The notes under the pieces were generated by a model, which did not search any database, was not told the DNA's origin, and was given only the letters and a program-made list of their open reading frames with translations. Below, one piece after another: positions 1 through 7,261 of a DNA stretch of 10,719 nucleotides. The stretch comes from DAONJL01 sp035405645 [NCBI: bacterium] (GTDB lineage Bacteria; JAGOBX01; DAONJL01). Position 1 is the first letter of the stretch, and each line of letters opens with the position of its first letter. The position numbers and the translations under genes were made by a program. Where the stretch lies: assembly GCA_035405645.1 (NCBI GenBank), contig DAONJL010000065.1:1670-12388 (forward strand), written 5' to 3'.

Positions 1-591
1 GAATTAAAAAATATTCAATGTGATTATTTAGTTTCAACAATTCCTATTTTTGATTTAATAGAATATTTTCAAAATATAAAATCAGAAGAAATTATAGAAG
101 CATTAAATAAGTTAGGGTATTTATCTTTAATTGTAGTTAATATAATAATTAAAAATAATCGAACTTTTGACTGGTCTTATTTATATACAATAAATCGAAT
201 TTATAAAAGAATCAGTAATATAAAAGATTTTTCGCCTTTTGCTTGTTCATCTAATGAAAATATTTTAGCACTTGAAATTACTTGTAATTTTAATGATAAT
301 ATATGGAATATGAGTGATAATGAAATATTTGAGAAATGTAAAGCAGATTTAATTATAGATAGATTTATAAATGAAAATGAAATCATTGATTTTAATATAA
401 TACGAATAAAAAATGTTTATCCAATTTTTAGAAAAGAATACAAGGATAATTTAAAGAAAGTTTTGTCATATATAAATAATATTGGAAATAATCAGATATT
501 TTTATCAGGCCGTATAGGTTCTTATAAATATAAAGATATGGATGAATGTATAGAAGAAGCAGAAATATTAGTAAATAAAATAAAGGAGTAA
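1..591 (+). CDS. FAD-dependent amine-oxidase-fold oxidoreductase, C-terminal part (5' truncated by window edge)
   Basis: The reading frame is open from the first base to a TAA at 589-591, giving 196 residues with no start inside the window that makes sense. The Met at base 310 lies in the middle of conserved sequence, so it is not the start. The segment resembles the C-terminal half of Amino_oxidase/protoporphyrinogen-oxidase-like flavoproteins often found in polysaccharide clusters: an STIP strand near the beginning (residues 12-15 of the fragment), an NIWNMSDNEIF stretch (100-110), a VYPIF segment (139-143), and a terminal SGRIGSYKYKDMDE block (169-182). The last block is the usual GR-G-x-Y/F-x-Y-x-xMD signature that closes the FAD site. 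The N-terminal Rossmann GxGxxG motif would lie outside the window. The substrate cannot be told from this part. The gene is followed 4 nt later by an aminotransferase gene, whose ribosome binding site overlaps this stop codon. Family call is by motif recall. Confidence 0.8.
   Translation, partial: ELKNIQCDYLVSTIPIFDLIEYFQNIKSEEIIEALNKLGYLSLIVVNIIIKNNRTFDWSYLYTINRIYKRISNIKDFSPFACSSNENILALEITCNFNDNIWNMSDNEIFEKCKADLIIDRFINENEIIDFNIIRIKNVYPIFRKEYKDNLKKVLSYINNIGNNQIFLSGRIGSYKYKDMDECIEEAEILVNKIKE
582..588 (+). promoter_or_regulatory. Ribosome binding site of the aminotransferase gene
   Basis: AAAGGAG lies 7 nt before the ATG at 596 and directly abuts the TAA of the preceding gene, which favours translational coupling and supports the 596 start. 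The same AAAGGAG core is seen before two minus-strand genes at 8934-8940 and 10502-10508. Confidence 0.75.
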
Positions 592-595
592 AAAG

Positions 596-1729
596 ATGAG
601 TTTGAAAATTCGATTACATAAAGTTTTTATGCCAGATGAAGTAATAAAAGAATTAGAACCAGTATTAAAATCAGGATGGATAGGTGAAGGACCACAGGTA
701 TTAAAATTTGAGAAATTAATAAGTAGTTTTATTAAGCAAAAATATTTTACAGCATTAAATTCTGGGACTTCTGCTTTAATAATGGCATTAAGAATAATTG
801 GAATTAGATCTGGTGATGAGATAATAACTACACCAATGACCTGTATGGCAACAAATGAACCTATTTTATTGTTTGGTGCTATTCCTGTATGGGCAGATGT
901 GCATCCTGATAGTGGAAATATTGATGTTGAATCAATAAGAAAAAAAATCACAATCAGGACAAAAGCAATAATGTGTGTGCATTGGGGCGGAGCTCCTTGT
1001 GATTTAGAATCAATAAATAAATTAGCAAAAGAACATAATTTAAAAGTAATAGAAGATGCTGCTCATGCTCTTGGTTCTAAATATAAAGGCAAATATATTG
1101 GGAATCATTCTGATTTTGCTGCTTTTTCTTTTCAAGCAATAAAGCATATAACAACTGGAGATGGTGGTGCTATTACCTGTAAAAATAAAAATGATTATTT
1201 AAGAACTCGCTCATTAAAATGGTTTGGTATTGATAGAGAAAGAAGAGTTACTTCTGAATTAGGACATGTTGTTTGGGATATAATTGAACCAGGCTATAAA
1301 TTTCATATGAATGATATAGCAGCTACTATTGGTATCACTCAATTTAAATATTTAAAAGATATTCTTGCTAAAAGAAAAGAAAATGCAAAATATTATGATG
1401 AGATGATACCTGGTATTAAAGGATTAAAGATTTTAAAACCAGAACATAAATATGGTGAATCATCATATTGGCTTTATACTATATTAACTAAAAATCCAGA
1501 ACACAGATTAAAGATTATTCGTTATATGCGAGAAAAAGGAATTGAAACTTCTATTGTTCATCAACGCAATGATGTTTATAAAGTTTTTCAAAATTATAAT
1601 AATTCTGATTTAAAAGGAACAACTGAATTTTGTGATAGAATGCTTTGTATTCCTGTTGGTCAATGGATTGGTGAAATGGAAAGAAAGGAGATTGTTGAAG
1701 AATTACATAAAGCAGCAAAATCAAAATAA
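596..1729 (+). CDS. DegT/DnrJ/EryC1/StrS-family PLP-dependent sugar aminotransferase
   Basis: A 377-residue protein with the usual length and layout of nucleotide-sugar aminotransferases of fold type I, which transfer an amino group from glutamate or glutamine to a keto-sugar bound to a nucleotide. Visible landmarks are SGWIGEGP (26-33), the PLP phosphate-binding SGTSAL (56-61), the TPMTCMAT segment (79-86), EDAAHALG (153-160) whose Asp154 contacts the PLP ring nitrogen, and SFQAIKHITTGDGG (178-191). Lys183 is the Schiff-base lysine by family alignment. A good AAAGGAG precedes the ATG. It sits between a flavoprotein fragment and a methyltransferase, consistent with a surface-glycan or modified-sugar cluster. 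The exact sugar (for example a 3- or 4-amino sugar) cannot be assigned. No truncation or missing active-site residue is seen. Confidence 0.93.
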   Translation: MSLKIRLHKVFMPDEVIKELEPVLKSGWIGEGPQVLKFEKLISSFIKQKYFTALNSGTSALIMALRIIGIRSGDEIITTPMTCMATNEPILLFGAIPVWADVHPDSGNIDVESIRKKITIRTKAIMCVHWGGAPCDLESINKLAKEHNLKVIEDAAHALGSKYKGKYIGNHSDFAAFSFQAIKHITTGDGGAITCKNKNDYLRTRSLKWFGIDRERRVTSELGHVVWDIIEPGYKFHMNDIAATIGITQFKYLKDILAKRKENAKYYDEMIPGIKGLKILKPEHKYGESSYWLYTILTKNPEHRLKIIRYMREKGIETSIVHQRNDVYKVFQNYNNSDLKGTTEFCDRMLCIPVGQWIGEMERKEIVEELHKAAKSK

Positions 1730-1734
1730 ATAAT

Positions 1735-2301
1735 ATGTTAAATTCTTCTTATAAAATTAATAATTATGGTTTCTTATTTGAAAGCCTTATAAGAATATAT
1801 AAACCAAATTTATGTGTTGAATTAGGCTGTCTTGAAGGTTATAGTTCTTATTATATTGTGAAAGGATTAAAAAAAAATAAAAAAGGTAAATTAATTATTA
1901 TTGATTTATTTGAAGATTATCCATTCAGACATTGTACTCTTCAAAAATTTAAAAAAAATATTAAGCAATTAAAAGTAGAAAAATATATTAAAATAATTCA
2001 AGGTGATGTTTTTGAAAAAATACCTTTATTACCAGATGATTCTATTGATTTTTTACATATTGATTTATCTAATAATGGTGAATTATTAAATAAAATTTTT
2101 TTATTATGCGAAGTAAAACTAAAAAATAATTGTTTGATTTTATTTGAAGGTGGTTCAGTTGAAAGAGATAATATAGATTGGATGAAAAAATATAATAAAG
2201 TTCCAATTAGAAAATTTTTAAATAGTAAATTTTTTAAAAATAATTTTCAGTTTTTCACTTTTCAATTATTTCCTTCATTAACTATTTGTCAAAAAAAATA
2301 A
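1735..2301 (+). CDS. Class I SAM-dependent methyltransferase (Methyltransf_24-like)
   Basis: A small 188-residue protein. Motif I of Rossmann-type methyltransferases is visible as CVELGCLEGYSS (27-38), with the E-L-G-x-x-x-G pattern. An acidic strand end follows (LIIIDLFED, 53-61, the position that binds the SAM ribose), then IIQGDVFE (87-94) and DFLHIDLSNNGE (105-116). The HID and IIID layout matches the small methyltransferases often found in O-antigen, capsule or secondary-metabolite clusters. The acceptor is unknown. The start lies 5 nt after the aminotransferase stop, with no clear Shine-Dalgarno sequence, so translation probably depends on coupling. The C-terminus after about residue 150 is basic and Phe/Lys-rich and has no recognisable motif. 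The TAA ends one base before the stop of the convergent minus-strand gene. Confidence 0.8.
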   Translation: MLNSSYKINNYGFLFESLIRIYKPNLCVELGCLEGYSSYYIVKGLKKNKKGKLIIIDLFEDYPFRHCTLQKFKKNIKQLKVEKYIKIIQGDVFEKIPLLPDDSIDFLHIDLSNNGELLNKIFLLCEVKLKNNCLILFEGGSVERDNIDWMKKYNKVPIRKFLNSKFFKNNFQFFTFQLFPSLTICQKK

Positions 2302-2315
2302 GTTAATATTTTTTT
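2292..2315. terminator. AT-only inverted repeat at the convergent gene boundary, possible weak bidirectional terminator
   Basis: A perfect 9-bp inverted repeat (AAAAAAATA, 2292-2300; TATTTTTTT, 2307-2315) with a 6-nt loop covers the stop codons of the two converging genes. It presents a T-run on either strand, as a bidirectional terminator would. The stem has no G-C pair, so it would be weak, and long A and T runs are frequent in this genome by chance. No better hairpin is visible nearby. Confidence 0.22.
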
Positions 2316-3730
2316 AGTAAAGTAAAATAATTATTTTTTTTCTCAATTTTAAAATTAAAATAATTTAATGCCATTTCTATTATGTTTTTGTGATTATTAA
2401 AAGCCAGAAGCCATTTAACATTTACTAAAAAATTTTCAGGTGGGATATTTTTATCATAAACATATAGATTTGGATTATTTATAAAATGCAATGCTAAAAA
2501 TTCGGAAGTTATTATTGGTTCATTTTGTAATTCTTTTTGATTTATTTCTTTAAATGCTTGATATTGCTCTTTATTAAAAGTAAGATAATATTTTGAATAT
2601 TTACTGAATGGTAAATAACCCCATCTAAAACTTATTATTAAAGAAACGATTAATGAAATTAAGAAAATGATTTTTTGATTTTTATTATTTAATTTTTTTA
2701 AAGCCATTAAATAAGAAAAAATAGCAAAAGGAATTACAGGGGACCAGTAATATAATTTTGGGTCTTGCATACCGGGAAATAAACTTAATAAATTCATAAA
2801 CATTAATGGAATAATTGGTATTAAGAATTTAATATTTAGAAATGATAAAAATAAAAAAGGTGTGAAAATAATAATGAAAACAAAAGCAATCTGTTTTCGA
2901 AATAATATATTTATTATTTCAGGAATTTTAAATGGTATATTTGTGATAATATCAAAATAATTTGCCCCTAAATAATCATAATATTGATATAAAAGCAAAT
3001 GCTGATGTGGATTTTCTGAAAAGTATGATAATAATAAAAAAAATCCAATAATAAAATAAATTAATGAGAATATGATTAAAAATATTTTATATTTTATAAA
3101 TTGTTTATCAAATATTGTAAGTAGATTAAAAAGGATAATTATAATTGGAAAGTCTTCGCGTGTTAATATTATTAATAGTGAAGAAATTAAATATAATTTT
3201 GGTTTTTGAAAAATATAAGCATAAAAAAGTAATGGTAAAAAAAATAAAAGAAAAGTTGATGAATGAAAAGTTACAATAATACTGCCCTGAACAGTTGGAA
3301 GAAAAAAAAATATTATAAAAATAATAATTGCAAAAAAAGAATTAAATAATTTTTTGGTAATTATTGAAAAAGTAATGGCACCACTTAAAATTATTACAAT
3401 ATGAAAAATTGAAAGAGTAAAATTAGTTGGTATAAGATAATAAAAAGGTAAAACAATTAAAGATGTGAAGTATAAATGGTCAAAAAAAATTTTATTACTT
3501 CCATACGCAGAAATAAAAAGCGTATTTACTCCATATTTATTTAATGCTTTTGCAGGATTTATAATTACATTGTATATTTTAATATAGTCTATATTATCCC
3601 AGTAAATGCGAAAATTAAAATAATTAAGTATTTTAAATAGTGTGAAATAAATAAAAAAAATTAATGTTAAAAAAATTATTGAAAAATAAAAAAATTTTTT
3701 TGAATTTAATATTTTTTCAATTTGTTTCAA
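2303..3730 (-). CDS. DUF2079-family multi-spanning membrane protein (GT-C-like)
   Basis: A 475-residue, strongly hydrophobic protein with about ten or more predicted membrane segments (first at about 12-35, last near 352-370) and a soluble C-terminal tail. Several landmarks fit DUF2079: an early loop with acidic residues (WDNID, 44-48), the FDHLYF segment (83-88) before a hydrophobic helix, TFHSSTF (154-160), the short LTRED motif (189-193) after a helix pair, and YYWSPVIPF (327-335). The tail contains an ALHF..NPNLYVY-type segment and ends in a YFTLLKKY-like strand, as I recall for this family. DUF2079 proteins are uncharacterised but resemble GT-C glycosyltransferases using lipid-linked sugars. 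The ATG at 3730 overlaps the preceding pilin-like gene by 14 bp, so the two are probably translationally coupled. Transferred substrate unknown. An alternative is a generic PMT/ArnT-like protein. Confidence 0.72.
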   Translation of the reverse strand: MKQIEKILNSKKFFYFSIIFLTLIFFIYFTLFKILNYFNFRIYWDNIDYIKIYNVIINPAKALNKYGVNTLFISAYGSNKIFFDHLYFTSLIVLPFYYLIPTNFTLSIFHIVIILSGAITFSIITKKLFNSFFAIIIFIIFFFLPTVQGSIIVTFHSSTFLLFFLPLLFYAYIFQKPKLYLISSLLIILTREDFPIIIILFNLLTIFDKQFIKYKIFLIIFSLIYFIIGFFLLLSYFSENPHQHLLLYQYYDYLGANYFDIITNIPFKIPEIINILFRKQIAFVFIIIFTPFLFLSFLNIKFLIPIIPLMFMNLLSLFPGMQDPKLYYWSPVIPFAIFSYLMALKKLNNKNQKIIFLISLIVSLIISFRWGYLPFSKYSKYYLTFNKEQYQAFKEINQKELQNEPIITSEFLALHFINNPNLYVYDKNIPPENFLVNVKWLLAFNNHKNIIEMALNYFNFKIEKKNNYFTLLKKY

Positions 3731-4154
3731 TTTTAATAAATCCTGTTAAATTATTTACTGATAATTTAAAATTTGTTTTTGCTTTTGAGAACCATATTTT
3801 ATAGCCATTTGATTTTTTGGTAGAACCATCATAATTAAAAGCAATTTCAGTATCTGAATTATTTATCTGATATTTATTATTTAATTTATACTTATCTATT
3901 ATTTTACTATTTTCAATTAATTGAATTTCATCAGGGAAAATTGCAACATACCATATTGAATTTTTATATATTATTTGATTATTGCGAGCAGAAGAAATAT
4001 AATTTGTTAATACAGAAAAAACATTTTTTAATTCATTGTAAACAAAATAATCATAAAATACTGGATAAATAATTGTTCCTAATAAAAAAATTATAATGAT
4101 AACAAAAATAAGTTCGATAATTGTAAAAGAATTAGAATTCAAACATTTTACCAT
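3717..4154 (-). CDS. Type IV pilin-like / type II secretion pseudopilin (GspH-like) prepilin
   Basis: A 145-residue protein with the prepilin class III signal at its N-terminus: a short basic/polar leader, then FTIIELIFVIIIIFLLG (10-26), which follows the FTLIEL consensus with the conserved Glu at mature position +5 (Glu14). The single hydrophobic helix (about 10-32) would anchor the protein and build the filament core. The remainder is a polar globular domain with Trp and Tyr strands and a closing LTGFIKIE segment, as in minor pilins of the GspH/FimT kind. An oddity is that residue -1 is Ser9, not the usual Gly recognised by the prepilin peptidase. The annotated ATG has no good ribosome binding site and overlaps the upstream hydrolase gene by 23 bp. 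A TTG at 4140-4142 would start five residues before the Phe and is an alternative. No secretion or pilus assembly genes lie in the window. Confidence 0.75.
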   Translation of the reverse strand: MVKCLNSNSFTIIELIFVIIIIFLLGTIIYPVFYDYFVYNELKNVFSVLTNYISSARNNQIIYKNSIWYVAIFPDEIQLIENSKIIDKYKLNNKYQINNSDTEIAFNYDGSTKKSNGYKIWFSKAKTNFKLSVNNLTGFIKIETN

Positions 4155-5433
4155 TTGAAAAAGTTTTTGTTATTTTTCCTTTTATTTTTAAACCTTGAAA
4201 TTGATTATAATTTAGATTTGTATTTAATTGATTAAAATCAATATTCCATTCAATTTCAGGGTCATAAATAATTAAGTCTGCATCGCTTCCTTCGTTTATT
4301 ATACCTTTTTGTGGATATAATTTGAATAATTTTGCTGGGTTAGTTGAATACCATTTAATAATTTGATTTATTGAACAGCCGCGTTTTATGCCTTCTGATA
4401 ATATTATTGGATATGCTGTTTCTATGCCAGCAAGTCCATAAACATAATTAATAAAAGAATCAGAAAATTTTTCTTTTTGTTCAGCAGTAAATGGGCAGTG
4501 GTCTGTTGAAACTATTTTTATTGTCTCATCTCTTAATCCCTTCCATAATGCTTCTATATCTTGTTGTTTTCTAAATGGTGGACAACAAGTATAATAATAA
4601 CCATTTTTTTCTTTATATTTTTCTTCTGTTAATAATAAATATTGTGGGCAGGTTTCACATTCTAAAAATGATAAATTATTTTTATTTCTTCTAATTATAT
4701 TTAATCCTTTTTCTGTCGTTAAATGCACTATGTAAATATTTGTATCAAAAAATGATGCTATTTCAATTGCTTTTAATATTGCATATGATTCTAAATAATC
4801 TGGTCTTGATAATGGATGATAAATAACACTTCTTTTACTTTGATTATGAAATTGTGCCTTTAAATATTCTATTATTTCGCCTGCTTCACAATGCAATAAT
4901 GCAATTCCATTTATATTTTTTATTGCTTTAAAAGTTCGATACAAAAATAAATCATTTACTTTTGGTGAATTCATATGTATCTTAAAAGTAAATACACCTG
5001 CATCAGCCATTTCATAAATTTGTTCTTCTATATCATCATCAAGATTTATTATTCCAGAATGTAAATAAATATTTAATTGTGAATTATTTATTTCCTCTTT
5101 GCGTCTTTTATATGCTTCAAATAATGTTTCATCTTCATATTCTTGATATGCAAAATCAAAAACCGTTGTTACTCCGCCTTTTAATGCTGATTGTGCGCCA
5201 GTATTAAAATCTTCGCAACTTACTCTACCTTCACCTAAATTTAAAGAAAAATGAGTATGAACATCAATACCAGCAGGTAAAATAAATAATTGATTATTTC
5301 CATTGATTTGTTTATATGTTGATAAATTTAATGCAGGATTAAAAGATATTTTTCCATTTTCAATAAATAAATCAACATTAGAAATATAATTTTCAAAAAC
5401 TACTTTAAAATTTTTTAAATAATAATTATCCAT
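4132..5433 (-). CDS. Dihydropyrimidinase / D-hydantoinase-type amidohydrolase
   Basis: A metal-dependent amidohydrolase of the cyclic-amide type, 433 residues from the ATG at 5433. Numbered from that ATG, the binuclear metal site is complete: the HxH pair His59/His61 in GIDVHTHF, the carboxylated bridging Lys151 in FTFKIHMN, His181 in LLHCEAGE, His237 in IVHLTTEKG, and Asp311 in STDHCPFT. ETCPQYLLLT (260-269) and the C-terminal KGKITKTFSNGK strand also fit the dihydropyrimidinase/hydantoinase group. Members open dihydrouracil, hydantoin or allantoin-like rings, and related sequences include dihydroorotase. Substrate cannot be fixed from sequence, and no amidase or dihydropyrimidine dehydrogenase gene is beside it. 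The longer GTG start at 5442 would place the start codon inside the Shine-Dalgarno sequence, so the ATG is preferred. It is 20 nt downstream of the fusion gene, and its end overlaps the pilin-like gene. Confidence 0.88.
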   Translation of the reverse strand: MDNYYLKNFKVVFENYISNVDLFIENGKISFNPALNLSTYKQINGNNQLFILPAGIDVHTHFSLNLGEGRVSCEDFNTGAQSALKGGVTTVFDFAYQEYEDETLFEAYKRRKEEINNSQLNIYLHSGIINLDDDIEEQIYEMADAGVFTFKIHMNSPKVNDLFLYRTFKAIKNINGIALLHCEAGEIIEYLKAQFHNQSKRSVIYHPLSRPDYLESYAILKAIEIASFFDTNIYIVHLTTEKGLNIIRRNKNNLSFLECETCPQYLLLTEEKYKEKNGYYYTCCPPFRKQQDIEALWKGLRDETIKIVSTDHCPFTAEQKEKFSDSFINYVYGLAGIETAYPIILSEGIKRGCSINQIIKWYSTNPAKLFKLYPQKGIINEGSDADLIIYDPEIEWNIDFNQLNTNLNYNQFQGLKIKGKITKTFSNGKMFEF

Positions 5434-5439
5434 TTTTTG

Positions 5440-5445
5440 CACCTT
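5440..5445 (-). promoter_or_regulatory. Ribosome binding site that decides the hydantoinase-type gene start
   Basis: Read on the minus strand, AAGGTG precedes the ATG at 5433 by 6 nt. The in-frame GTG at 5440-5442 is part of this purine-rich element and has no Shine-Dalgarno sequence of its own. This argues that translation starts at the ATG and that the three-residue longer protein is an artefact. Confidence 0.6.
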
Positions 5446-5453
5446 AAAAAAAT

Positions 5454-7259
5454 TTATTTAGCAACATTATTTGTTTTTGCTTTTAATTCTTCTAATTCTT
5501 CCAATGCTATTTTACAATCTTCACTTGTTAAAATAGCACCGTGATAATCAACTATTCTCTCCATAAACGAAATACCTTTGCCTTTGATTGTATGTGCAAT
5601 TATTATTGTTGGTTTTCCTTTTATTTGTTTTGCTTCTTCAAATGCATTTATTAGTTCTGCAATATCATGACCATCAACAGAAATAACATACCAACCAAAT
5701 GAAATCCATTTATCAACTAATGGTTCTATTGGTGCTTTAACTTGTGTTAAAGAACCACCAATTTGCAAACCATTATAATCAAGTATTGCACAGATATTGT
5801 CTAATTGATAATGCATTGATGTCATTGCTGCTTCCCAGATTTGACCTTCCTCAATTTCGCCATCGCCTAAAATACAATATACTCTATAACTCTTATTGGT
5901 CAATTTGCCTGCTATTGCAATTCCATTTGCTACTGATAAACCCTGACCAAGTGAACCTGTTGACATATCGATACCTGGTGTTTTATTCATATCAGGATGT
6001 CCTTGTAAAATAGAATTATATTTTCTTAATGTCATTAATTCTTTTTTGTTGAAAAAACCACATTCTGCAAGAATAGCATAAAGAGCAGGTGCACCATGTC
6101 CTTTTGATAAAATAAATCTATCACGATTTTGCCACTCTGGATTTTTAGCATTATATACCATTATTTTTTTGTATAATACTACAAGTATTTCTACGATAGA
6201 TAATGAACCACCGGGATGTCCAGAACCAGCTTCTGCAAGCATTTTTAATATATCTATTCTTATTTGTTGTGATAATTCCATTAATTCTTTTACTTCTTTT
6301 GTTGATGTTACTAATTTTCGTTCTTCAAAATCAATCGGCATTGATTTTTGAAAATTTATTACTTCTTCAAATGTTGGCAGTGATGTTTGTGCGCCTAATT
6401 TTGTTACTGTAAGTGCTGCTGCTGCATTTGCAAATTCTATTGCAGGTATTATATTGTAATTATTTGCTAAACAAAAAGCTAAAGCACCAGCGAAAGCACT
6501 ACTTGCACCTGTTGAATCGACTACTTCTACTTTATATGCTCTTATTAGTTTTATCTCTTGGTCTGAAACTAATAATGCACCAAGCGAACCCATTGTTATT
6601 ATTGCATATTTTACACCTTTTTCTAATAATATCATTCCTGCTTTTGTTGCTGTTTCTATATGATGTGCTGGTTTGCCTGTAATTTTATATGCTTCTATTT
6701 GATTTGGTATTATTATATCTACCATACTTAATAATTTTTCATCAAATCTTTGATATGGCGTTGGGTCTAATATCACCATTACATTATTCTGTTTTGCTAT
6801 TCTTAATGCTGTTTCTATTGCATCTAATCTTACTTCAAGTTGGATTATTAGTATTTTTGAATTTGCTATTACATTTCGATATTTTTCTATATCTGATGGA
6901 TTTAATTTATCATTTGAACCTGGTGAAACTGTTATCATATTTTTCCCATTTTTATCGACATTTATTATTCCTAATCCAGAAAAATTTTCTTCATCTATTA
7001 TTATATAATCTGTTGATATGTTATATCGTTTTAATTCTTCTATTCTTTTTTTCCCAAATGGGTCATTTCCTATTCTTGCAATAAAATTTACCTGTCCTCC
7101 TAATTTTGAAATTGCTATTGCTTTATTAGCACCTTTACCACCACCTGTTATAATATAATCCCCGCCAATCATTGTATCACCAGGTTGAGGTATTTTCTCA
7201 CTTTTTATTATTATATCAGTATTTACTCCACCTATTATTGTGATTGCTTTGTTTTCCAT
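5454..7259 (-). CDS. Ribokinase-fold (PfkB) domain fused to transketolase N-terminal subunit
   Basis: One uninterrupted 601-residue frame carries two domains. Residues 1-305 follow ribokinase along their whole length: GGVNTDI (10-16), GGGKGANKA (39-47), the Mg-associated NxxE motif (NQIE, 186-189), and ITMGSLGALL (221-230). The anion-hole/catalytic GAGD, however, reads GASS (251-254), so the catalytic base Asp is Ser254. After a short linker (about 306-320), residues 321-601 form the TPP-binding N-terminal transketolase subunit: SGHPGGS (346-352), SKGHGAPALYA (385-395), QGHP (419-422), TGSLGQGL (434-441), the TPP motif GDG...N (465-467 and Asn496), and VDYHG (570-574) with the late conserved His. 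The C-terminal transketolase half needed for activity is not in the window. The start is 2 nt from the ilvD stop with no strong ribosome binding site. No internal start with a good Shine-Dalgarno sequence is seen near the domain border. The domain calls are firm; the function of the fused protein is unknown. Confidence 0.92.
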   Translation of the reverse strand: MENKAITIIGGVNTDIIIKSEKIPQPGDTMIGGDYIITGGGKGANKAIAISKLGGQVNFIARIGNDPFGKKRIEELKRYNISTDYIIIDEENFSGLGIINVDKNGKNMITVSPGSNDKLNPSDIEKYRNVIANSKILIIQLEVRLDAIETALRIAKQNNVMVILDPTPYQRFDEKLLSMVDIIIPNQIEAYKITGKPAHHIETATKAGMILLEKGVKYAIITMGSLGALLVSDQEIKLIRAYKVEVVDSTGASSAFAGALAFCLANNYNIIPAIEFANAAAALTVTKLGAQTSLPTFEEVINFQKSMPIDFEERKLVTSTKEVKELMELSQQIRIDILKMLAEAGSGHPGGSLSIVEILVVLYKKIMVYNAKNPEWQNRDRFILSKGHGAPALYAILAECGFFNKKELMTLRKYNSILQGHPDMNKTPGIDMSTGSLGQGLSVANGIAIAGKLTNKSYRVYCILGDGEIEEGQIWEAAMTSMHYQLDNICAILDYNGLQIGGSLTQVKAPIEPLVDKWISFGWYVISVDGHDIAELINAFEEAKQIKGKPTIIIAHTIKGKGISFMERIVDYHGAILTSEDCKIALEELEELKAKTNNVAK

Positions 7260-7261
7260 TT

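Noticed and set aside
310-591. Stand-alone 93-residue protein starting at the ATG at 310
   Set aside because: The same frame is open back to base 1 and the upstream residues match the same flavoprotein family, so 310 is an internal Met of a larger gene.
568-951. 127-codon minus-strand frame opposite the aminotransferase start
   Set aside because: Antisense shadow of a conserved PLP enzyme gene; no start signal.
5434-5442. GTG start for the hydantoinase-type gene at 5442
   Set aside because: The GTG is part of the AAGGTG ribosome binding site; the ATG at 5433 is correctly spaced from it.
6280-6345. Independent transketolase subunit gene starting at an internal Met of the fusion (for example residue 307 or 326)
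   Set aside because: No Shine-Dalgarno sequence lies at the proper distance before either ATG and the frame is continuous, so separate translation is not supported, though not excluded.
5744-7084. Leu-rich plus-strand frames antisense to the fusion gene
   Set aside because: These are shadows of the AT-rich Ile/Ala/Lys-coding minus strand, with low-complexity Leu/Tyr composition, no ribosome binding sites and no family resemblance.
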